Source of the DNA: Patescibacteria group bacterium
GTDB lineage: Bacteria; Patescibacteriota; Patescibacteriia; UBA2591; UBA6264
Assembly (NCBI GenBank): GCA_018896315.1
Contig: JAHIMV010000046.1
Coordinates: 1-5,800, forward strand
DNA: 5,800 nt
Reading direction: 5' to 3'
Shown here: positions 5,338 through 5,800 of the stretch, in pieces
Position numbering within the stretch: the stretch's first letter is position 1
How the letters are laid out: each line of letters starts with the position of its first letter
Notes under the pieces: model-generated
The model's database searches: none
What the model was told of the DNA's origin: nothing
Seen by the model: the letters and a program-made list of their open reading frames with translations, nothing else
Program-made: the position numbers and the translations under genes

Positions 5338-5800
5338 AACTCCTGACTATAAAATCATTGCTGTTCTTCCTGCTTACAATGCAGAAAAAACATTAAAAAA
5401 GACTGTAAATGATATTGATCAAAATTGGGTTGATGAAATTATTTTAGTTGATGATGCTAGTCAAGATAATACTTTAAAATTAAGCAGAAAACTTGGATTA
5501 AAAACATTTAAACACAATAAAAATATAGGGTATGGAGGAAATCAAAAAACTTGTTATGAACAAGCCTTGAAATTAAACGCTGATATTATAATTATGGTTC
5601 ACCCTGATCACCAATATGATCCTACTTATATTCCTCAAATTATTCTCCCTATTATTCGGGGTAAGGCCGACGCAGTCTTTGGCTCGCGAATGATGGTTAA
5701 AGGATGGGCATTAGAAGGAGGAATGCCTTTATGGAAATATTTAGCTAATATCTTCTTAACCAAGATAGAAAATCTTTTTTTGGGATTAAAACTTACTGAA
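5327..5800 (+). CDS. GT2-family glycosyltransferase, dolichol-phosphate-sugar-synthase-like (3' end outside window)
   Basis: 158 codons from the ATG at 5327 to the window edge. The GT-A fold signatures are in order: IAVLPAYNAEKTL (11-23), DEIILVDDASQDNT (36-49) with the nucleotide-binding Asp pair, NIGYGGNQKTCYEQAL (66-81), and MVHPDHQYDP (90-99), where family members carry the metal-binding D-x-D region, here in the HPD-x-Q variant. GSRMM (119-123) follows, then a Gly-rich segment with GGMPLWKYLANIFLT (131-145). Such enzymes move a sugar from a nucleotide donor to a polyprenyl phosphate or another acceptor on the cytosolic face. The start overlaps the GT-C-like gene by 11 bases, with no Shine-Dalgarno, implying coupled translation and a shared pathway: this enzyme could make the lipid-linked sugar used by its neighbour. 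Acceptor and sugar are not readable. Any C-terminal membrane segments would lie outside the window. Confidence 0.9.
   Translation, partial: MSTKTPDYKIIAVLPAYNAEKTLKKTVNDIDQNWVDEIILVDDASQDNTLKLSRKLGLKTFKHNKNIGYGGNQKTCYEQALKLNADIIIMVHPDHQYDPTYIPQIILPIIRGKADAVFGSRMMVKGWALEGGMPLWKYLANIFLTKIENLFLGLKLTE

Overview
The window looks like a piece of a small, AT-rich bacterial genome, most probably a Patescibacteria/CPR organism of the Parcubacteria or Microgenomates type. This is an inference. It rests on the low GC, the sparse Shine-Dalgarno signals, short or overlapping gene junctions, an archaeal-type bifunctional phosphoglucose/phosphomannose isomerase, GT-C and GT2 glycosyltransferases next to each other, and short-period A/T repeat arrays inside and beside genes. 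TGA is used as a stop (after the gene at 1902), so the code in which TGA is read as glycine is not used here.

Layout: (1) 1-509, minus strand: the start and first 169 codons of a YebC/PmpR-family gene, cut by the window edge. (2) 510-844: a divergent intergenic region with a good candidate promoter for yebC, a weaker one for the rightward genes, two hairpins, a degenerate direct repeat and a heptad array. (3) 845-3477, plus strand: a tight three-gene run made of the sugar-phosphate isomerase, an unrecognised 247-residue protein overlapping it by 14 bases, and a very AT-rich protein resembling DUF3419/BtaA-like SAM-binding proteins 7 bases further on. (4) 3478-3624: a junction holding two arrays of 8-base units in opposite orientation, with a possible 28-codon ORF between them. 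(5) 3586-5337: a large polytopic membrane protein that looks like a GT-C glycosyltransferase. (6) 5327-5800: the start of a GT2 (dolichol-phosphate-sugar-synthase-like) glycosyltransferase, overlapping the previous gene by 11 bases and cut by the window edge.

Taken together, the isomerase can supply or drain mannose/glucose 6-phosphate, the GT2 enzyme may build a lipid-linked sugar, and the GT-C protein may transfer sugar from a lipid carrier outside the membrane. The rightward genes therefore read as part of a cell-envelope glycan region; the specific sugar and acceptor cannot be read from the sequence.

The most unusual content is the family of short-period arrays. Period-7 arrays occur inside yebC (61-88), 6 bases upstream of the yebC start codon (515-542), and as a 107-base two-armed inverted array inside the membrane-protein gene (4265-4371), where it stays in frame. 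A paired inverted period-8 array (3474-3505 and 3592-3623) sits at the membrane-protein start. These look like one class of repeat that invades or grows within coding sequence.
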